Source: a virus
IMG/VR virus record: IMGVR_UViG_3300036820_000024
Location: 1-54,369 of that record
Direction: 5' to 3' (one strand)
DNA: 54,369 nucleotides
Below, piece after piece: positions 22,125 to 30,154 of this stretch. Each line of letters opens with the position of its first letter. The stretch's first letter is position 1. The translations under genes were made by a program, and so were the position numbers. The notes beneath the pieces are model-generated. The model was not told the origin of the DNA, did no database searches, and saw only the letters and a program-made list of their open reading frames with translations.

Positions 22125-23134
22125 TGAAAAGTAATTTACAGTTTATCAGTACGCAAAACATGAATTACGACGCCTGGCTTCGGTATCGTAAATCAGGCGT
22201 CGGCGCTTCCGAGGTTGGCGCAATCCTGGGATTAAGCCCGTACTCCTCGAGTATTGAGTTATTTTATGACAAGATCGGCGAACAAATAAAATATAACCCG
22301 GAAAACATTTTTATGTTTATGGGCAAAGAGCAGGAAGCATTTATTGCCAAACTTTGGCAATATTGGGACGGTAGCGAGGAGGGAATGATGGCAAATTACC
22401 GTGCCGGCACTATCGTACGCCGCTGCCAGCGCGTAAAGGCCTATGTACGTAACCCGCGTTTTCCCTGGTTATTTGTGTCCCTGGATAGGAAAATAAATAA
22501 ATACGACGGTCGAGGGGAGGGCGCGCTCGAGATCAAAACAATAGGCGGTTACGAGGCTGATAAATGGGAGGGCGGTATCCCGCCGTCGCACGTCGTCCAG
22601 GTGCAAACACAATGCGCCGTTTTGGAGTTTATATTCGGCGAACTGGCAACCCTTAAGGACGGGCGAAGGTTTGACGTTATCCCGTTCGATGTTAATAAAG
22701 AGATCACCGAGGCAATTATAGACCAAACGGGCGACTTTTGGAAACGGGTAACCAAAGCCAGGGAATTGTTAACCGCAAAGTATCACGCGGGGACAAAGTT
22801 TAATTACCGCCTCGTTGACGAACTTACCTCCCAGCTGGCCGAACTCGAGCCGAGCGCCGACAACTCAACCGCTTACGCTGACTTCATTACATCAAAGTTT
22901 GACAGGTCGAGCGCCGGGCATAGGTCCGGAACTTTAAAAGAATTGAACGACGCAACCAGGCACAAAGAGATCGGCGGCGAAATAACAGCCCTCGAGGATA
23001 AACGCCGTTTGTTTGAAAACAAGCTGAAGCGATCAATGGGCGACGTCGAGCGGCTTACATTTGGGGACGCCGGTTTTGTTTCCTGGAAATCTGACGTTAA
23101 CGGAGCGCGTCGTTTTATTAACAAAATCAACTAA
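22124..23134 (+). CDS. YqaJ-family recombination exonuclease
   Basis: 336 aa, in the lambda-exonuclease-like fold of viral recombinases. The N-terminal helix motif SGVGASEVGAILGLSPYSS (about residues 25-43) is characteristic; the active site includes the acidic residue in SLDR (about residue 120), the LEIKT E-x-K pair (about residue 136) and a QVQTQ helix following it. Such nucleases resect double-strand ends for an annealing protein, here the candidate at 20530. The C-terminal 100 residues are helical and charged, beyond the usual domain. Confidence 0.85.
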   Translation: MKSNLQFISTQNMNYDAWLRYRKSGVGASEVGAILGLSPYSSSIELFYDKIGEQIKYNPENIFMFMGKEQEAFIAKLWQYWDGSEEGMMANYRAGTIVRRCQRVKAYVRNPRFPWLFVSLDRKINKYDGRGEGALEIKTIGGYEADKWEGGIPPSHVVQVQTQCAVLEFIFGELATLKDGRRFDVIPFDVNKEITEAIIDQTGDFWKRVTKARELLTAKYHAGTKFNYRLVDELTSQLAELEPSADNSTAYADFITSKFDRSSAGHRSGTLKELNDATRHKEIGGEITALEDKRRLFENKLKRSMGDVERLTFGDAGFVSWKSDVNGARRFINKIN

Positions 23135-23203
23135 GTTATTAGCAACTTATAACTTTTTTATAAACAGGGTTTTTAACCTCTTTTTTATTTGGACTTTTAA
23201 ATT

Positions 23204-24142
23204 ATGCTTAACGGTTACAACCTTAGTAAACAATGGTTTGATTTTGCGTTTGAGAACCCGCGCCTGGTTAAGCCAGTACACGGGATTTTGTATTTATGGT
23301 GTGTGGAAAAAAACAACCGTTTGGGCTGGGTAAAAGAGTTTCAGTTACCAACGGACGAGGGTATGCAAGCCGTCGGCGTAAAGGACAAAGAGACGTTTTT
23401 AAAAGCCTTAAAAGATTTGGCAACCTGGGGGGCGCTTAAGATATTGCAAGAAAGTAAAAATATTTATTCGGCCCGATATATCACGTTACACGATTGTTTT
23501 TTGTCGGCTGAAGGCTCGTTAACAGATGCCGTTTACCGTACGGAAAAATCGGACGGCATAACCGACGCTATATCGGACGGCTTACCCGATGCCATACAGG
23601 ACGCCATACCCACAACTATACCCCAGGGCACACCAACCAATAGTAAACGTAAAACTGTTAAACCTAAAACTAACAAACTGCAAACTACAAACACCTCCCC
23701 GCCGCTAATCGCGACGGGCGGCGAAAAGGAACTATTTACCCCGTGTAAAAATGACTTTATAAAATTTTACAAAACAAAATTTTTGACCGAATATTATTTT
23801 ACCGCAATGGATGCGGCGAAACTTAAGAGCGTGTTAAAAAAGATCGTTTATAAGATCAAAGAAAAATTTGCTGGGCAAAGGGAAAGTTTCGATTTGCCCG
23901 AGGTACAAAAAGCGTTTACCTGGTTTTATACCCAGGCACACGAACATGGGGGCACCTGGATTGTTTCAAATTACAGTCTTAAGAACCTCGACACTCAATT
24001 TAATGAACTATATACAGCAATCGTAAATGGAAAATCAAAACAACCAGCTGCCAGCGGCACAAAACAACGGGGTAACGGTCACGCCTCAAATGAAGCCATT
24101 ATCAACGCGCTACATAAACGCACTAACGGGCCGGGACAATGA
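23204..24142 (+). CDS. Replication initiator (replisome organiser) with internal repeats
   Basis: The 312-aa protein has an N-terminal winged-helix-like part (residues 1-95: FAFENPRLVKPVHGILYLWCVEKNNRLGW) as in DnaD/replisome-organiser proteins of Bacteroidota phages. A central Asp/Pro/Thr-rich linker contains three 8-residue repeats (SDGITDAI, SDGLPDAI, QDAIPTTI), encoded by three 24-bp DNA repeats that may be the replication origin. A C-terminal helical domain (about residues 180-285) follows. The next gene overlaps by 116 nt. Function is inferred from domain order, linker repeats and neighbours. Confidence 0.6.
   Translation: MLNGYNLSKQWFDFAFENPRLVKPVHGILYLWCVEKNNRLGWVKEFQLPTDEGMQAVGVKDKETFLKALKDLATWGALKILQESKNIYSARYITLHDCFLSAEGSLTDAVYRTEKSDGITDAISDGLPDAIQDAIPTTIPQGTPTNSKRKTVKPKTNKLQTTNTSPPLIATGGEKELFTPCKNDFIKFYKTKFLTEYYFTAMDAAKLKSVLKKIVYKIKEKFAGQRESFDLPEVQKAFTWFYTQAHEHGGTWIVSNYSLKNLDTQFNELYTAIVNGKSKQPAASGTKQRGNGHASNEAIINALHKRTNGPGQ
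23549..23620 (+). repeat. Three imperfect 24-bp tandem repeats (origin candidate)
   Basis: Copies at 23549-23572, 23573-23596 and 23597-23620 share GGACG-C and a final CTATA or CCATA at a constant 24-bp spacing, inside the initiator gene. Tandem iterons inside an initiator gene mark the origin in lambda-type phages. The repeats are also in frame, so protein-level selection is an alternative. Confidence 0.6.
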
Positions 24143-24677
24143 GCATATCCAGGATAAGAAAGTATTAACAGGGGCGCTAATTTACGGCGACAAGCCAAAT
24201 TTTCCCGCTATACTTAACAACGGTACCCAATTGTCGGTATTAAAAAATGAATTGGGTTTAGATTATAGCGCGTCTATACTGGCTTTAATGATCGGGGATT
24301 TTTGCAGCAACTTTAATACGCGTTTTCCCATGAGCGCCGAACAAATAGCCGATTTTGCAATAGAGCTGTTAACGGATTATTGGACATACCGCCTCGAGGA
24401 CTTTGTGGCGTTTTTCGCCCTGGCAAAGCGCGGCAATTTTGGCAAGGTTTACGACCGCATAGACGCCGCCGTTATTTTAACGTTCTTGGGGGAATATAAC
24501 AAACACAGGGAAAGCAATTTAATTGAAAGCCAAATGTATTTTACCCAACACGAAAAGGGTTACCGTGATCGGCCCGAGGGCGACGGCGTTACGGGACTGG
24601 CCGGTGCCTTCAGCGAGGTTAAAAAATTGGCTGGCTTTAACAAAGATCAAATTAACCGCTTAGACCCGGGAGAATGA
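24027..24677 (+). CDS. Possible helicase-loader or replication accessory protein
   Basis: 216 aa by the ATG at 24027; an internal ATG at 24090 (MKPLSTRY) would shorten the 116-nt overlap with the initiator gene. The first 30 residues are low-complexity and Gln/Asn-rich, so the later start may be correct. The remainder is an alpha-helical domain (LGLDYSASILALMIGDFCSNFN..., FALAKRGNFGKVYDRIDAAVI) seen in Bacteroidota mobile elements. Position after the initiator suggests a replication accessory role. No ATPase motif is present. Confidence 0.5.
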   Translation: MENQNNQLPAAQNNGVTVTPQMKPLSTRYINALTGRDNEHIQDKKVLTGALIYGDKPNFPAILNNGTQLSVLKNELGLDYSASILALMIGDFCSNFNTRFPMSAEQIADFAIELLTDYWTYRLEDFVAFFALAKRGNFGKVYDRIDAAVILTFLGEYNKHRESNLIESQMYFTQHEKGYRDRPEGDGVTGLAGAFSEVKKLAGFNKDQINRLDPGE

Positions 24678-25027
24678 AAAAAAATAACGACGACACCCCT
24701 ACAACCTTTTTAAATTGGTTTTATCAGCAACGGGAGCCACAATTCAAGATTTTGGATAACGAAACGGTTGATACCTGGGGGGATAAGATAGCCGACCAGG
24801 CACGTAAAGGCGCGGCCCTGGGTAAGGATTGCGGTAAAATGTGCAAGGATTGTGCGTTTAACAACAATCAACCGCACACAATAGATTATTTGGAAAGTGT
24901 GGACGGGGCCGTGCTGATGCTCGTAAGCGAAGGGCGGTTTAATTGCCATACCCCGGACGGCGGGGACGCTCATAAGCCTTGCGCCGGTTTTCTTTATGCC
25001 AAAGAACATTTAAACTCAATCGAATGA
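24674..25027 (+). CDS. Cys-cluster protein (117 aa)
   Basis: Four cysteines in DCGKMCKDCAF and later FNCH and PCAGF make a C-x2-C-x-F ... F-x-CH ... C-x-GF pattern. The same pattern recurs in the protein at 42919. It resembles small phage proteins with a metal or iron-sulfur site, but the function is unknown. It overlaps both neighbours by 4 nt (ATGA). Confidence 0.6.
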   Translation: MKKNNDDTPTTFLNWFYQQREPQFKILDNETVDTWGDKIADQARKGAALGKDCGKMCKDCAFNNNQPHTIDYLESVDGAVLMLVSEGRFNCHTPDGGDAHKPCAGFLYAKEHLNSIE

Positions 25028-25452
25028 AACCACGTACAGATCTTATGACGAGCGCCGAGTATTTGGCACACATGGCAGCAAAAGCCCTAAAGCCCAGCAA
25101 ATACGGCAACAAATGGGTTAAGGTTGACGGTCAAAATTTCCAGTCACAAGCCGAGGCCGACCGATACATGGTTTTAAACAATTGGGTACGTATGGGCATT
25201 ATATTGCCCTTTGAACGGCAAAAACTGTTTAAGCTAATTATTAACGGCACAATGATAACGACATATCGTTGTGATTTTTATTACAAGACACCCGAGGGCG
25301 GGCACGTCGTCGAGGACGTTAAAGGATTTATAACGGAGGAGTACCTGATTAAAAAAAGGTTAATGAAAGTCATTTACGGCGTTGAGATCAAAGAACCCAA
25401 TTTGGCAACGCCCGCCACAAAACGATCACGCAAAAGATATTTTAAGAAATAA
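25024..25452 (+). CDS. DUF1064-like endonuclease
   Basis: 142 aa from ATG 25024 (4-nt overlap with the previous stop). The protein matches the DUF1064 layout: KYGNKW..VDGQNFQSQAEADRYMVLNNWVRMGII at residues 20-60, then a strand with YRCDFYY and VVEDVKGF (about 80-100), where the E and D-x-K give the nuclease site. These proteins have a restriction-endonuclease-like fold and are common in phage replication and recombination modules. A Holliday-junction role is plausible, not proven. Confidence 0.8.
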   Translation: MKPRTDLMTSAEYLAHMAAKALKPSKYGNKWVKVDGQNFQSQAEADRYMVLNNWVRMGIILPFERQKLFKLIINGTMITTYRCDFYYKTPEGGHVVEDVKGFITEEYLIKKRLMKVIYGVEIKEPNLATPATKRSRKRYFKK

Positions 25453-25486
25453 ATTTAATATGAGTTTAAAAAAAGTTTAAAATAAA

Positions 25487-25494
25487 TATATTTG
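25487..25494 (+). promoter_or_regulatory. TATATTTG -7 element upstream of the coiled-coil gene
   Basis: TATATTTG followed by TCACTT in a very AT-rich leader. A clear TTG at -33 is lacking (TTTA occurs). Just downstream, AATCGCTACAA at 25505-25515 is shared with two other leaders. Confidence 0.55.
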
Positions 25495-25520
25495 TCACTT
25501 AATTAATCGCTACAATCATT

Positions 25521-26954
25521 ATGAACGAAAACAAACCTGGGGACACCAACGCCCCCGCTATGCCGGGCGACGACCTTACGATCACCCCGCACGTCGAACT
25601 AATTACGGTCGATCAACAAATTAAAAACGAGGTTGCAAAAATTGACGTATCAAAACAGGCGGTTGCCTCTTTTGTGCGAAAATTTGGCGCTCTTAAAATT
25701 GCGGACGTTAACGACGTCGCCGGTTATAAAGCCGTTGACGAGGCCCGAAAATTGGTTAAGAAAAAAGCTATTGCGGTCGAGGGAAAAACAAAGCAACTTA
25801 ACGAGGATTATTTAAAAATAATCAACGGAGTAAGGCTTTACGGTAAATCATTATCCGAACCGCTGCGCAAATTGGAGGACGAACTGGACGCAAAATTAAA
25901 AGTCATTGACGACGAAAAGGTCCAAATTGAAACCGAGCGCCTCGAGGCCGAGACAAAAAAAGCAAACCAGCGCGTCGAGGATTTGATCGCCGCCGGGATT
26001 GCGTTTAATGGCAGATATTACGCCATAGGCGACACAATCAGCGTCGATATTATTACCCTTAAGGCAATGACGGACGACGAGTTTACGGCGCTGCAAAATT
26101 CCGTAATCCTGGAAAAAACCCGCATTGACGACCGGGAAACCGAGCGCCTCGAGGCCGAGCGAAAGCAAAAGGAAGCCGACGAACTATTGCGACAACAAAA
26201 CGAGGACAAACAAAAGGAACTCGACGAGCAACAAAAAAAGATTGATCAACAGCTGGCAGAAATTGCCGAGTTTAAACTCCAGCAAAAAAAGATCGAAACA
26301 AACCGCCGGGCTGGCTTATTGTTGGAACTCGGTTTATTATCCCTGGCAACAACCAGCGGGGCCGTTGTGTACCGACTGGACACCAAAAGCGGGGCAGTTG
26401 AGGTATCGCTGGCAGACGTTGAGGACTTAAGCCCGGACGACTGGCAAAAGAGGCTCGAGGGCGTACAAAAATTATCCCGTGAGATCACGGCAAAAGAGTT
26501 GACCAGGATAAACGAGGAAACCGCCGCCGCCAACCAATACGACTCCCGTGTCGCCCAGCTTAAGGCGCTCGAATTGGTGCCGATGCCAGGGGCATACGGT
26601 ATTTATCACGACGTTACGGAAGCCCTGTTTAAGATCGACGAGACCGAAATAAAAACCTTTGACGCCGACCAATGGGTAGCGGCTTTAAAGCGGCTTAAAA
26701 CCTGGAAACAAAACCAGGACGCCGAAGGCATTAAGATCACAAAGCAACTCGAAACCCTGGTAGAAACCAAACGTAAAAACGGGCAATCTGATTTTACCAA
26801 CATAAGCGAGTTTAATAGTGCTATGTTGTTGAGCCTGGGCGAAGCGCCAAAACTTAAGCGGGCCGATATGCAAGCCCTTATGGACACGTTTATTAAAAAG
26901 GTAAAAGGGGCGTTATCCGATCTAACACTCGAGGCCGAAAAACTAAGTAAATAA
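25521..26954 (+). CDS. Large coiled-coil protein of unknown function
   Basis: 477 aa, mostly charged heptads. Long coiled coils run from about residue 60 to 160 and 220 to 285 (with KQKEADELLRQQNEDKQKEL). A middle segment (residues 165-200) and the C-terminal third look globular. Two TERLEAE segments occur, about 65 residues apart. Such proteins in Siphoviridae-type early operons often resemble DUF1351 family members, but I cannot confirm that here. It heads a transcript from the promoter at 25487. Confidence 0.6.
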   Translation: MNENKPGDTNAPAMPGDDLTITPHVELITVDQQIKNEVAKIDVSKQAVASFVRKFGALKIADVNDVAGYKAVDEARKLVKKKAIAVEGKTKQLNEDYLKIINGVRLYGKSLSEPLRKLEDELDAKLKVIDDEKVQIETERLEAETKKANQRVEDLIAAGIAFNGRYYAIGDTISVDIITLKAMTDDEFTALQNSVILEKTRIDDRETERLEAERKQKEADELLRQQNEDKQKELDEQQKKIDQQLAEIAEFKLQQKKIETNRRAGLLLELGLLSLATTSGAVVYRLDTKSGAVEVSLADVEDLSPDDWQKRLEGVQKLSREITAKELTRINEETAAANQYDSRVAQLKALELVPMPGAYGIYHDVTEALFKIDETEIKTFDADQWVAALKRLKTWKQNQDAEGIKITKQLETLVETKRKNGQSDFTNISEFNSAMLLSLGEAPKLKRADMQALMDTFIKKVKGALSDLTLEAEKLSK

Positions 26955-26969
26955 CAAATTATCAAATCA

Positions 26970-26994
26970 GCCTCCGCGTAAACCACGCGGGGGC
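26970..26994 (+). other. Stable hairpin in the intergenic region
   Basis: GCCTCCGCG pairs with CGCGGGGGC around a 7-nt loop, 14 nt before ATG 27008. It lacks an immediate T-run (TTTTTT lies 8 nt on), so it is either a weak terminator or an mRNA-stabilising or translational element. Confidence 0.5.
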
Positions 26995-27007
26995 ATAACC
27001 ATTTTTT

Positions 27008-27301
27008 ATGAACACCGACCAGTTAAAAAGAGGTAATGAGATTACCGAAAGTATTGCCAAATTAAAAAAACACCGCAAAGAGGTTTTAGAGATACTTTGC
27101 GGCACAAACGCTCCCGCGTACGTCTCGGAGGATAAAATAGAGGCCCGACACTTTGAAATAAAAATCAATTGTACGACGCTCGGGCCTGTTAAGCTGGCAA
27201 AAGAATGTTTTATAATTGACCCCGTGCGGGCTATGAAAATTTATTTGGAGGAAATCGACAAAGAGGTCGCCGCCAAAGAAACCGAATTTAGTAAACTTTA
27301 A
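27008..27301 (+). CDS. Small protein of unknown function (97 aa)
   Basis: 97 aa with a helical N-terminus (ITESIAKLKKHRKEVLEIL), a beta-rich centre and a helical end. It begins 14 nt after the hairpin at 26970. No motif. It probably belongs to the same transcript as the coiled-coil gene. Confidence 0.6.
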   Translation: MNTDQLKRGNEITESIAKLKKHRKEVLEILCGTNAPAYVSEDKIEARHFEIKINCTTLGPVKLAKECFIIDPVRAMKIYLEEIDKEVAAKETEFSKL

Positions 27302-27312
27302 AAACCAATTTT

Positions 27313-27816
27313 ATGAACTTTAACGAGATAACCGCTCCCGAGTTGAGCGGCAAGCAAAAAGAAAACGACGACCGTTTTAACCTGGCTTATGAGGGCCTTA
27401 AGTCCTGGGAATTTACCGGAACCGCAAAGGACGACGCAATTATTTGTTTACAACTTATAACAACCCAGGACGGCCCCGAGCAAAAATATAAACTGGAGGG
27501 TATGGTTGCGGGCGACGACGAGGCAATCGGGGCGCTATTGGTACACGCCGGTTTAAAGCAATGGGTTGTCGGGGACATTATCCTGGCAGCTGCGGAATTA
27601 ATCAAAGAGCAACGCGCCCAGGGCGGGCCCCCGGTTGACGCTATCCTGGCAGCGGTAAAACGAATGTTTCCGGGCGCTGATGTTAAATTAATGAGCGTCG
27701 CCGCGTTACCGTTCGTCCCTGGGGGTTTTCCAGGATCTACACCTGGCGACGCTTGCCCTTGCCCCGTGTGTGTCGCGAGACGCGAAAGCAACAAAAAAAA
27801 CACTAACGTTAATTAA
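27313..27816 (+). CDS. Protein of unknown function with C-terminal CPCPVC (167 aa)
   Basis: The 167-aa protein has a helical body (MNFNEITAPELSGKQKENDD...) and a Pro/Gly-rich end with a compact Cys motif CPCPVCVARRE, maybe a metal site. No named family. The following gene starts in its leader context after one base. Confidence 0.6.
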   Translation: MNFNEITAPELSGKQKENDDRFNLAYEGLKSWEFTGTAKDDAIICLQLITTQDGPEQKYKLEGMVAGDDEAIGALLVHAGLKQWVVGDIILAAAELIKEQRAQGGPPVDAILAAVKRMFPGADVKLMSVAALPFVPGGFPGSTPGDACPCPVCVARRESNKKNTNVN

Positions 27817-27817
27817 C

Positions 27818-28132
27818 ATGCACTATACCGAAAGTCACATACAAAAGCTAATCGGGGGCGTTTTGCCATACTTGAATAAAACCCCCACGATGCGTAAAAA
27901 GGTAACCAGGTCCGGGCACGAATTGATCGCCGCCGGTATCTATAAAACCGAAAGCGGCAAGCCGATTGCCAGGGGGCAACAATACCCGGTTTTTGAAAAC
28001 GTGCCGGTCGCCATTAACCACGAAAAACATTTACGCAAACTGATTAAAAACGCAAAAACCGAGAAAGCCATGACGGACGCCGTGGGTACTTATATGGCAA
28101 AGCACGGTTTTAAACCAACAACGCAACAATAA
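27818..28132 (+). CDS. Small protein of unknown function (104 aa)
   Basis: 104 aa from ATG 27818; a frame open to 27770 would overlap the previous gene more and is less likely. It is basic (LNKTPTMRKKVTRSG, KHLRKLIKNAKTEKA) and may contact nucleic acid. No motif recognised. Confidence 0.55.
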   Translation: MHYTESHIQKLIGGVLPYLNKTPTMRKKVTRSGHELIAAGIYKTESGKPIARGQQYPVFENVPVAINHEKHLRKLIKNAKTEKAMTDAVGTYMAKHGFKPTTQQ

Positions 28133-28143
28133 ATTTAACCATA

Positions 28144-28302
28144 ATGGAAAAAGCAACAAAAATGTACGCGGATATGAGCCGCGAAGACCGCGAGAAAATG
28201 ATGGCGGCGCAATGTTACAAAGTCGTAACCCAGGACTTCAGCCGTACCCTTAGCGAGACGACCTGGACGCCGAAAAAAGCGGATACACTCAAAACGCTAT
28301 AA
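28144..28302 (+). CDS. Small protein, possibly the N-terminal part of the next gene (52 aa)
   Basis: 52 aa, MEKATKMYADMSREDREKMM, ending ADTLKTL. The -1 frame downstream of its A6 run (28273-28278) is open and gives a natural-looking continuation (SGYTQNAISLEGLKGEL) into the protein at 28377. This suggests the two frames are one gene split by a missing A or joined by slippage. See the finding for details. Confidence 0.5.
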   Translation: MEKATKMYADMSREDREKMMAAQCYKVVTQDFSRTLSETTWTPKKADTLKTL

Positions 28303-28376
28303 GTCTCGAGGGCCTTAAGGGCGAATTAAAAGAGATAACAGCCAGGTATAAGGGTCAAATTAAGGGTATCGAGACC

Positions 28377-28994
28377 GTGATGGTTGAGGCCTTAAAGGTT
28401 ATATCAAGCGGCAAACGCAAGGTAAACGGAAAGTTATTTTTGTTTCCCGATCACCAAAGCGGGCGAATGAGATTTTTTGACGTTTGGGGCGAACTTATCG
28501 AAACCAGGCCGTTAACCATTGACGAAAAGCAAACAAAACTTTTCCTGGGGGAGGACGGCATTAATAAACATCAAACCTCTAACGAGGAGGCGGGCGTCGT
28601 TGACGTTGAGCACGTCGAAATTAACGACGCGACCGAAACCCAGGCCCTCGAGGAAAATACCGAACAGCAACCCGTAAAGCCGCGTAAAGCCAGCCGTAAG
28701 AAAAACCAGGACAAAGCCCAGGCAGGAGAGGATATCAACGAAAAGGTTGCCGCTATGACTAAGGGCCAAAAGGGCCGAAAAGCGGCGTTTCAAACCGCCG
28801 TCGAAAAGCAAGCCGCTCCCCAGGCAGAAGGTAGTGATCACGCCGAAGGATTTACCGAGGGGCCGCAAGCTATGGAAATCCATATAGAAGAAGCCGAAAT
28901 TGAGCAAACCCAGGGACAGATCCCCCGCGAGGAAACCAAAATTGACCCGTCACAAGTGCCTCCCCTGGACGAGGGCGACGAATTGCCCGAGTAA
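28377..28994 (+). CDS. Acidic, low-complexity protein of unknown function (205 aa)
   Basis: 205 aa from GTG 28377 (ATG 28380 is next). Residues 1-55 are folded-looking (KVNGKLFLFPDHQSGRMRFF, a small barrel), the rest is charged and disordered with a Lys-rich block (KPRKASRKKNQDKA). The frame is open upstream to 28254 without a start codon, and the upstream translation looks like coding sequence, so the true protein may be longer. Confidence 0.55.
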   Translation: MMVEALKVISSGKRKVNGKLFLFPDHQSGRMRFFDVWGELIETRPLTIDEKQTKLFLGEDGINKHQTSNEEAGVVDVEHVEINDATETQALEENTEQQPVKPRKASRKKNQDKAQAGEDINEKVAAMTKGQKGRKAAFQTAVEKQAAPQAEGSDHAEGFTEGPQAMEIHIEEAEIEQTQGQIPREETKIDPSQVPPLDEGDELPE

Positions 28995-29461
28995 TGATTA
29001 AAGCAACGAGTAAGCCCAAAAGAGGGGCACAATTTAAAGTTAAGGCGACCGGCGCAATCGTTTGGCTCGACCGTATCCAGGAAAACGGTAACTATTTTTG
29101 TAGAACGACTCCCCCGGAACAAATCGACCCGGAATACGAGGTATTTAAACCGTCGGGCCTAACGCCTCACTTTAAAGCAAACGCCCCGATCAAATCAAAG
29201 TCCGACAAGCGCCGGGCTGACGAGCGGGTTTACTCTACGTTGCGAAAAGTGTTTTTAGAAAGTCACCCGTATTGCCAGGCCGGGCTGCAGGGTTGCCGAG
29301 GACGTAGTACCGAGGTACACCACAAGGCCGGGCGTACGGGCGACTTATATTTAAATGTTAAATTTTGGCTGGCATGTTGTCGCCATTGTCACGACTGGAT
29401 AGGCTTACACCCTACCGAGGCAATCGCAAAAGGCCTATCTATACCCAGCACGACCGTATGA
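28994..29461 (+). CDS. HNH endonuclease
   Basis: 155 aa. The C-terminal part (residues 92-150) reads as an HNH nuclease with zinc-binding cysteines: HPYCQAGLQGC, then TEVHHKAGR (the His pair), then CCRHCHDWIGLHP. An N-terminal 80-residue barrel-like part precedes it. Free-standing HNH nucleases in phage early regions act as homing or nicking enzymes; packaging HNHs lie next to terminase, which is not the case here. Its start overlaps the previous stop by one base. Confidence 0.8.
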   Translation: MIKATSKPKRGAQFKVKATGAIVWLDRIQENGNYFCRTTPPEQIDPEYEVFKPSGLTPHFKANAPIKSKSDKRRADERVYSTLRKVFLESHPYCQAGLQGCRGRSTEVHHKAGRTGDLYLNVKFWLACCRHCHDWIGLHPTEAIAKGLSIPSTTV

Positions 29462-29700
29462 TCAAAAGAACCCCCGAGGAAAAGGCCGAAAACCTTATAA
29501 ATTACTTTGCCGGTAAAACTTACCCCGGACAAATCAGGTTAAACGCTCACGCCGTCATTAATGACGCCAACCGAATGATTGCGACTAATGCGGAGCGGTT
29601 GCGGGCCAATAAATACCCGTCCGAACCCTTTAAGGCGGCATATTATAGCCTTTACGAACTTAAACAATATTTGGAAAATGAAATCAAAAACAAACTTTGA
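29458..29700 (+). CDS. Small protein of unknown function (80 aa)
   Basis: 80 aa from ATG 29458, overlapping the HNH stop by 4 nt; a longer frame from 29365 is open but lies within the HNH gene. It is helical with a Lys/Glu-rich N-terminus (IKRTPEEKAENLINYF). No family recognised. Confidence 0.6.
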   Translation: MIKRTPEEKAENLINYFAGKTYPGQIRLNAHAVINDANRMIATNAERLRANKYPSEPFKAAYYSLYELKQYLENEIKNKL

Positions 29701-30154
29701 GTACAACTCCGTGCCGTGTTGGGACGGGGTGCCTATCGATTGCCGTGTCGTTGAGATCACGATGGCGGACGAAAAACAATTTAAATGGTATTGGGGTCGC
29801 CCGTATGTTGGACAGCAACGGCAAGCCCTGGAAATAACGACGCCTCGAGGCTCTAAATTTTACATTGATAACCAGGACGGCGGCGGTATCTTTAAGGTTA
29901 TCAACGGCGGCGGTATGCGGCTCGGACACCGGGGATTAATCCCCGAGCCTGGCACCGACATAATAGAGCTGGCCCCCGAATATGTGATTTATCCCGATTA
30001 TGATTTGAGCATTAAAATACAAGCCCAAATTGAGGAGGACGGCAATTTATTATGGGGACATTTGCCCGAGTATGCCGATATGTTAGTGCGGGCGGCGGCG
30101 TTGAGGAAGCAAATACAGGAGGGCACATTTATGAAAGGACTAAAACGAACATGA
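29678..30154 (+). CDS. Protein of unknown function (158 aa)
   Basis: 158 aa from ATG 29678, with 23 nt overlap with the previous gene. Beta-rich first half with many Gly (NQDGGGIFKVINGGGMRLGHRG), helical end. The pattern YVIYPDYDLSIKIQAQIEEDG looks like a small barrel, but no function can be assigned. Confidence 0.55.
   Translation: MKSKTNFEYNSVPCWDGVPIDCRVVEITMADEKQFKWYWGRPYVGQQRQALEITTPRGSKFYIDNQDGGGIFKVINGGGMRLGHRGLIPEPGTDIIELAPEYVIYPDYDLSIKIQAQIEEDGNLLWGHLPEYADMLVRAAALRKQIQEGTFMKGLKRT

Noticed and set aside
23135-23203. Separate small gene or terminator between exonuclease and initiator
   Set aside because: The 69-nt AT-rich gap has no good frame or stable stem; it may carry a weak promoter only.
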